From positions 186,001-250,000 of the forward strand of contig CAYPNP010000001.1 in the NCBI GenBank assembly GCA_964412195.1: a DNA stretch of 64,000 bases. The letters are read 5' to 3'. Positions within the stretch are counted from its first letter, which is position 1. Every line of letters begins with the position of its first letter. The DNA is from CAYPNP01 sp964412195. GTDB lineage: Bacteria > Acidobacteriota > JAAYUB01. The position numbers and the translations under genes were made by a program. This document shows positions 62,688 through 64,000 of the stretch, in pieces. A model generated the notes under the pieces. It was not told the DNA's origin and did no database searches. It saw only the letters and a list, made by a program, of their open reading frames with translations.

Positions 62688-63035
62688 ATGGAGACGTTTC
62701 CTCTTCTCACGGATTACGGGTTGAAACGGGTGATCCGATTCCGGACGATCATCAAGGATCTGGGGGACGGGTATGAGCAGCGGATCTCCAAGTCGACAAC
62801 GGGGCAGCATATTTTCCGGCTGGCGTTCAAGGAGCGGCTCGTCGAGGATCTGAAAACGGGGCTGTACGAGTTCTATAAGGCGCGGAAGGGCGCGTTCGAT
62901 CCGTTCAATCTAGTCGATCCGACGACGGATCCGCCGGTCACGCGGAAGGTGCGGTTTGAGCAGGATGACCTCGAGGAGGAGTTCTTCTACACGCTCGTCG
63001 AGACGTCTCAGCTCACGGTGATCGAGGTGAAGTGA
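62688..63035 (+). CDS. Lambda gpM-like (DUF2460-type) tail tip protein
   Basis: 115 aa. FRTIIKDLGDGYEQRISKST matches the gpM-type F-G-D-G-Y-x-Q-R signature; small beta protein. Directly after the tape measure as in lambda (H-M-L). Overlaps the next ATG by 1 nt. Confidence 0.82.
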   Translation: METFPLLTDYGLKRVIRFRTIIKDLGDGYEQRISKSTTGQHIFRLAFKERLVEDLKTGLYEFYKARKGAFDPFNLVDPTTDPPVTRKVRFEQDDLEEEFFYTLVETSQLTVIEVK

Positions 63036-64000
63036 TGCTGACGCTGGATCCGGCGATCGCGGCGAAGATTGCGGGAGAAAAGATCGACGGGATTTTCTGG
63101 CTCGTGAAGTTGGAGCTGGAGAGCGGAGATCAGTACTTTGCGGAAAGCGGCGAGTTCGAGACGGGCGGGCATGTCTGGTACCCGTTTCTCGATCCGGAGA
63201 GTCCGATCGACGGCGCGAAGACTAACTTGAAATGCGACGAAGAGCTGGAGACGTCGATCACGCTGGTCAACGTGAATCATGGGCTCAGCGATCTGCTCGC
63301 GTCGAATGACTTTCAGGGGAAGACGGCGCGGATTTACTTGTACTTCCGGGAGATCGACGAGCTCCTCCAGGTGTTCCGGGGAGTGATGGGGAAGCCGGAG
63401 CGGGTTGGGGATCTGACGATCACGGTTCCGGTGTCGTCGTACCTGAGCGGTCCGAAATCGAAGCTTCCGTCCAATCTGTTCACGCGGACGTGTCCGGCGG
63501 TCTTCGCGGATGGGAAGTACTGCCCCTACAATCCGGCGGGCGGGTACGGGATTGTCGATCCTGTGACGGGTCTTCCGTTCACGAGCTGCCCGAAATCCAG
63601 CATCGCGTGTGCGTCGCGCGGGATGCGGGAAGCTCAGGGGAAGGATTACTTCGGCGGGTTCGAGCGCTGGTCTTATGTCGCGAGCGGCCGGCTGAACAAC
63701 ACGGGATTCCTGGGGATCGGGCGGGGATCGTACACGAGCAAGGGAGAGCTCCAGGACAACTTCCTCGGACAGGCGATCCCGCTTGTGTACGGGGAGGTGA
63801 AGTTTCCGGCGAAGCTCTACTTCTACGGGGACGAGTCGGAGTTCCTGCTGGTGGGCGGGCTGATCGCGGAGGGCCAGCTCCAGGGGGCGGTCTCGATCGA
63901 GGCGAACGGCCAGTCGACGCATGACTTCAAGTACCCGCCTTGGTTCACCCACGGCTTTCCGGGCCAGGCGATGCCGGTGATCGGGCAGTATTCGGCGGAT
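63035..64000 (+). CDS. Lambda gpL-like tail tip protein (3' end outside window)
   Basis: At least 322 aa, open to the right edge. The N-terminal part is beta-rich; four Cys at about residues 154-190 (TCPAVF, KYCPYN, TSCPKS, ACASRG) fit the cysteine set of lambda gpL, which binds a [4Fe-4S] cluster. FGGF follows, as in gpL. Starts at ATG overlapping the gpM-like stop. Confidence 0.82.
   Translation, partial: MLTLDPAIAAKIAGEKIDGIFWLVKLELESGDQYFAESGEFETGGHVWYPFLDPESPIDGAKTNLKCDEELETSITLVNVNHGLSDLLASNDFQGKTARIYLYFREIDELLQVFRGVMGKPERVGDLTITVPVSSYLSGPKSKLPSNLFTRTCPAVFADGKYCPYNPAGGYGIVDPVTGLPFTSCPKSSIACASRGMREAQGKDYFGGFERWSYVASGRLNNTGFLGIGRGSYTSKGELQDNFLGQAIPLVYGEVKFPAKLYFYGDESEFLLVGGLIAEGQLQGAVSIEANGQSTHDFKYPPWFTHGFPGQAMPVIGQYSAD

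Larger units (their letters stand above)
31424..64000. mobile_element. Prophage integrated in selC (left part; continues past the window)
   Basis: Bounded on the left by the truncated tRNA-Sec. Gene order: accessory genes, integrase, restriction-modification, repressor (mostly minus strand); early replication/recombination genes; ParB and glycosyltransferase; terminase; Mu-like head; siphovirus tail with lambda-like tail-tip proteins (plus strand). The core uses GCG, CGG, GGG and TCG codons heavily, unlike the host's GCC/GGC preference. Every expected core function seen is intact in frame, so it may be inducible. Lysis genes are not in view. Confidence 0.95.

Overview
The window joins about 31.4 kb of GC-rich bacterial chromosome to the left 32.6 kb of an integrated siphovirus-type prophage that runs off the right edge. 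The chromosome carries a bacillithiol operon (bshC-bshB1-bshA), a tricorn-type S41 protease, an RNase E/G with a large insertion, CarD, groESL and two ECF sigma/anti-sigma pairs. This mix suggests Acidobacteriota or a close relative. That placement is inference from gene content, since no rRNA or marker tree is available here.

Chromosome (1-31.4 kb): a HEAT-cyclophilin and rsmE; a 2.9-kb low-GC islet between a tRNA-Leu 3' fragment and an intact tRNA-Leu(CAA), carrying an ornithine-cyclodeaminase-family gene and a one-chain L-serine dehydratase; two back-to-back ECF sigma/anti-sigma modules (5.6-9.1 kb); a CNNM/CBS membrane protein and carD diverging from RNase E/G; gamma-carbonic-anhydrase-like protein, sensor kinase and helical-repeat protein; bshCBA; groESL; a thioredoxin lipoprotein and a PilZ protein; a nucleotidyltransferase-SpoIID fusion coupled to a sugar-kinase-like gene; and a tricorn protease. 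A 219-bp nested inverted-repeat element lies just before the prophage.

Prophage (31.42 kb onward): the left end is the 3' half of a selenocysteine tRNA gene (anticodon UCA, long variable arm), so the phage uses selC as attB and the host very probably decodes selenocysteine. Next come three AT-rich unknown genes, the integrase, a type II restriction-modification pair and an S24 repressor, the last five genes on the minus strand. A divergent early region follows on the plus strand: HTH, YqaJ exonuclease, ERF annealing protein, SSB, small zinc-ribbon proteins, VRR nuclease and primase-polymerase/helicase. Then come a ParB-like protein, a GT-A-type glycosyltransferase, terminase, a Mu-like head module (DUF935 portal, MuF, protease/scaffold, capsid, gpG-, gp36- and gp37-like) and a lambda-like tail (tube, chaperones, tape measure, gpM- and gpL-like tail tip).

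Most notable: two matched repeat clusters in opposite orientation (44.7-45.0 kb inside the primase gene, 59.15-59.26 kb between tail genes), each flanking an AT-rich core like a replication origin; a MuF protein with a C-terminal HExxH domain; a ParB plus glycosyltransferase pair possibly linked to DNA modification; and the nucleotidyltransferase-SpoIID/kinase pair, which looks like an unusual peptidoglycan-sugar salvage module. All calls come from reading the sequence; no database search was run.
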